A stretch of DNA of 18,201 bases from an uncultured Bacteroides sp. Its GTDB lineage: Bacteria; Bacteroidota; Bacteroidia; Bacteroidales; Bacteroidaceae. Below are positions 16,559 to 18,201 of the stretch, one piece after another. The notes under the pieces are model-generated. The model had not been told where the DNA came from and did not search any database. It saw only the letters and a list, made by a program, of their open reading frames with translations. Numbering within the stretch: position 1 is the first letter of the stretch; each line of letters begins with the position of its first letter. The stretch is taken from NCBI GenBank assembly GCA_900557355.1, contig USSR01000049.1, positions 1 to 18,201 of the forward strand, read 5' to 3'. The translations under genes and the position numbers were made by a program.

Positions 16559-17406
16559 ATTTTCATCCGTTTAAAAGCATCGATATAAGAACCGGGGGTA
16601 ACGTTGATTACTTCCTTACCCAATTTGCGGGCGTAGGCTTCGAGAATAAAGTAAGACTTGAAGGCTACATGCATGTGATAAAGAATCGTATAAAGTCGTG
16701 CGCTATTCAGATTCTCCTGCTTCACGGTGTCGGCCTGCGATTTGTTCTGGTCGTAGAAGTGCTTCTGGTGCATCAATACTACGTTATCATCCGTTACTGT
16801 GATTTCCGGCAACCAAGAGTGATCGGCACCTGCCAGATAAATCTTCCGGAATGGCAGACGCAACCCCATGGCAATAGAAGGTATCAGCACATTGTGCGGA
16901 CGGGGAACACCCCATCCTTTACGGAAAATCCAGTTACAGAAACTCTGGAAGCCTTCAATGGGCGTTGTGTTATAAATATAGAGTTTGATATGAGGATTAC
17001 CGGCCAATAAGGGTTGCCATTCTTTATCTTTCAGAGCACGGGCAGGAACAAAAAAATTCATGTCCCAGGTAGTTTTCTCGGCCATTGTCTTGAAAAGCTG
17101 CACGCGCTTCTCAGGAACAATCCAGAACAACGGATCGGCAATCAGATAAAGCTCAGGGCGGAGACGCTCGAACATAGGTGAGCTTACACAAAAGTTCACA
17201 GCCAGTAAAGTTTTTCCTTGTATGAAGTCCGCGGATTCTTCTACGGTACGGTTCAGCGAAGGACCGTTAGCCAATATCAGCAACTCATCCGGATTGCTGA
17301 AAGAAGACGGTAAACGTGTACCCCACTTGGACTGCAACAGAATCTTCACTATACTGAGAAAGCACTGCCAGAGCTGTTCCAACCATTTCAAACCTTTTTC
17401 TACCAT
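16555..17406 (-). CDS. GT42/DUF115-like protein, candidate nonulosonate transferase
   Basis: A 283-residue protein whose Rossmann-like domain begins ELLILANGPSLN (41-52). This is the [GN]GPSL donor-binding signature of GT42 sialyltransferases (Cst-I/II) and DUF115/MAF proteins. Further on, VLIPSIAMGLRLPFRKIYLAGAD matches the 'MxxIAxxLGYKEIYLxGxD' step of that fold. A C-terminal segment YFILEAYARKLGKEVINVTPGS also follows the GT42 pattern. MHQKHFYD carries histidines that could be catalytic. The first ~28 residues are amphipathic and may bind the membrane. First gene of the operon and translationally coupled to the CMP-sugar synthetase, it is a good candidate for transferring the nonulosonate. 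A tighter family assignment needs structure comparison. Confidence 0.6.
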   Translation of the reverse strand: MVEKGLKWLEQLWQCFLSIVKILLQSKWGTRLPSSFSNPDELLILANGPSLNRTVEESADFIQGKTLLAVNFCVSSPMFERLRPELYLIADPLFWIVPEKRVQLFKTMAEKTTWDMNFFVPARALKDKEWQPLLAGNPHIKLYIYNTTPIEGFQSFCNWIFRKGWGVPRPHNVLIPSIAMGLRLPFRKIYLAGADHSWLPEITVTDDNVVLMHQKHFYDQNKSQADTVKQENLNSARLYTILYHMHVAFKSYFILEAYARKLGKEVINVTPGSYIDAFKRMKI

Positions 17407-17417
17407 ATTATTATAAA

Positions 17418-17487
17418 GTTACGAGCTACAGGCGACAAGCAACGAATACGATTCGGTATGGCAGCGTAGCCACTCGTAGCTCGTAAC
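17418..17487. repeat. Inverted repeat in the leader of the nonulosonate operon
   Basis: GTTACGAGCTAC (17418-17429) and GTAGCTCGTAAC (17476-17487) are perfect 12-bp inverted repeats 46 bp apart. The loop has a small hairpin CGAAT-ACG-ATTCG (17443-17455). Direct echoes (CTGTAAC, TTGTAGCTAA) follow to 17503. Similar GTAGC/GTAAC repeats recur between genes in Bacteroides, from memory. In this place it would form a hairpin in the untranslated leader of the minus-strand operon. Confidence 0.65.
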
Positions 17488-17516
17488 CTGTAACTTGTAG
17501 CTAATTTGTTCCTCCG

Positions 17517-17524
17517 CAAAGATA
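17517..17524 (-). promoter_or_regulatory. -7 element of the nonulosonate operon promoter
   Basis: Minus-strand TATCTTTG is a full match to the Bacteroides -7 consensus. The -33 region is a T-run ending TTAG at 20 bp and is weak. The leader to the ATG at 17406 would be about 105 nt and would contain the inverted repeat. Confidence 0.5.
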
Positions 17525-17560
17525 GATACTTTCGCCTTTATTGGCTAAAAAAAACGCGAA

Positions 17561-17595
17561 TTTGTGGATATAAAGCTGTAAAAGCTGTACTTTTG
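17561..17595 (+). promoter_or_regulatory. Promoter of the right-edge glycosyltransferase
   Basis: TTTG (17561-17564), a 23-bp spacer and TACTTTTG (17588-17595, fits TAnnTTTG). The -7 element ends 17 bp before the ATG, so the leader is very short. The two divergent -7 elements in this gap are about 63 bp apart. Confidence 0.5.
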
Positions 17596-17612
17596 CCAAA
17601 ACATTCCACAAC

Positions 17613-18201
17613 ATGAGAGTACTTATTATCAATACATCCGAACGTATAGGCGGTGCAGCCGTCGCCGCAAGCCGACTCATGGAATCCCTCAAGAACAACG
17701 GCATCAAGGCAAAAATGCTGGTGCGCAACAAGCAGACCGACCAAATCAGCGTAGTGGCCCTCAAGCAAAGCTGGAGCTTAGTATGGCAATTCGTATGGGA
17801 ACGCATCGTCATCTGGAAAGCCAACCACTTCAAGAAAAACGACCTGTTTGCCGTCGATATCGCCAATACCGGCACGGACATCACCACTCTGCCGGAGTTC
17901 CAGCAAGCCGACGTCATCCACCTCCACTGGATAAACCAAGGTATGCTTTCTTTGAAAAACATCAAGAAGATCCTTGCCTCTGGCAAACCCGTGGTATGGA
18001 CCATGCACGATATGTGGCCTTGTACCGGTATCTGCCACCACGCCCGCCAGTGCACCCGCTACGAACAGGAATGCCACCATTGCCCCTTCCTCTACGGCGG
18101 CAGCGGAAAGCGAGACCTCTCATACCGCGTCTTCCTCAAAAAGAAAGAACTCTACCAGAGCCATCCCATCACCTTCGTAGCCTGTAGCCACTGGCTCGAA
18201 A
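17613..18201 (+). CDS. Glycosyltransferase, GT4-like (N-terminal 196 residues; runs off right edge)
   Basis: The reading frame is open from ATG 17613 to the window end. It starts MRVLIINTSERIGGAAVAASRL, the GT-B N-terminal Rossmann loop with the acceptor-side GGAA (13-16). It continues with VIHLHWIN (H103-W106) and VVWTMHDMWPCTG (127-139), signatures of a glycosyltransferase type frequent in Bacteroides glycan loci. Five cysteines at 137, 141, 147, 154 and 157, with nearby histidines, may bind a metal. Codon choice is clearly richer in C-ending codons (ATC, GCC, AAC) than in the neighbouring genes. It is divergent from the nonulosonate operon and probably adds another sugar of the same glycan. 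Confidence 0.85.
   Translation, partial: MRVLIINTSERIGGAAVAASRLMESLKNNGIKAKMLVRNKQTDQISVVALKQSWSLVWQFVWERIVIWKANHFKKNDLFAVDIANTGTDITTLPEFQQADVIHLHWINQGMLSLKNIKKILASGKPVVWTMHDMWPCTGICHHARQCTRYEQECHHCPFLYGGSGKRDLSYRVFLKKKELYQSHPITFVACSHWLE

Noticed and set aside
17501..18080. Minus-strand frames opposite the right-edge glycosyltransferase
   Set aside because: They are antisense to a frame with clear glycosyltransferase motifs that runs off the window edge.

Overview
The window looks like chromosomal DNA from Bacteroides or a close relative in Bacteroidales. It has repeated promoter elements of the Bacteroides type (TAnnTTTG at -7, often with TTTG about 20 bp upstream), a Bacteroidetes-type radical SAM/lipoprotein pair, and genes without strong Shine-Dalgarno sequences. 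No rRNA, tRNA, CRISPR array or complete insertion sequence was seen.

Left part (1-4000). A truncated radical SAM gene and the small lipoprotein gene before it are read leftward. They form a pair of the rSAM/lipoprotein type, whose chemistry is unknown. Read rightward from a divergent promoter region is a two-gene operon for a MoxR-family AAA+ ATPase of the RavA type and its VWA-domain partner ViaA.

Middle (4000-7617). Two leftward genes follow: an archaeal-type AAA ATPase with a C-terminal winged helix, and a HAD phosphohydrolase. Their promoter/leader regions are diverged copies of one ~87-bp sequence carrying 14-bp-phased GTAACGTAAA boxes. The 492-bp gap that follows holds a cluster of inverted and direct repeats and an AT palindrome. 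An orphan membrane acyltransferase (family 3) comes next.

Right part (7618-18201). metG is followed 19 bp downstream by an AlbA_2/Schlafen-type ATP-binding protein. After a gap with 11-bp tandem repeats comes a surface-glycan locus. It has a Wzx-type flippase and a GT4 glycosyltransferase on the plus strand (ATGA overlap). Convergent to these is a minus-strand nonulosonic (sialic-like) acid operon: GT42/DUF115-like putative transferase -> SpsF-type cytidylyltransferase -> NeuB-type synthase -> KdsC-type HAD phosphatase. A second GT4-type glycosyltransferase starts divergently and runs off the right edge. The synthase-phosphatase-cytidylyltransferase set resembles the KDN pathway known from B. 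thetaiotaomicron. The neighbourhood of metG, wzx and glycosyltransferases resembles the Bacteroides general protein O-glycosylation locus. My reading, as inference, is a glycan capped by KDN or a related nonulosonate, with the GT42/DUF115-like protein as candidate transferase.
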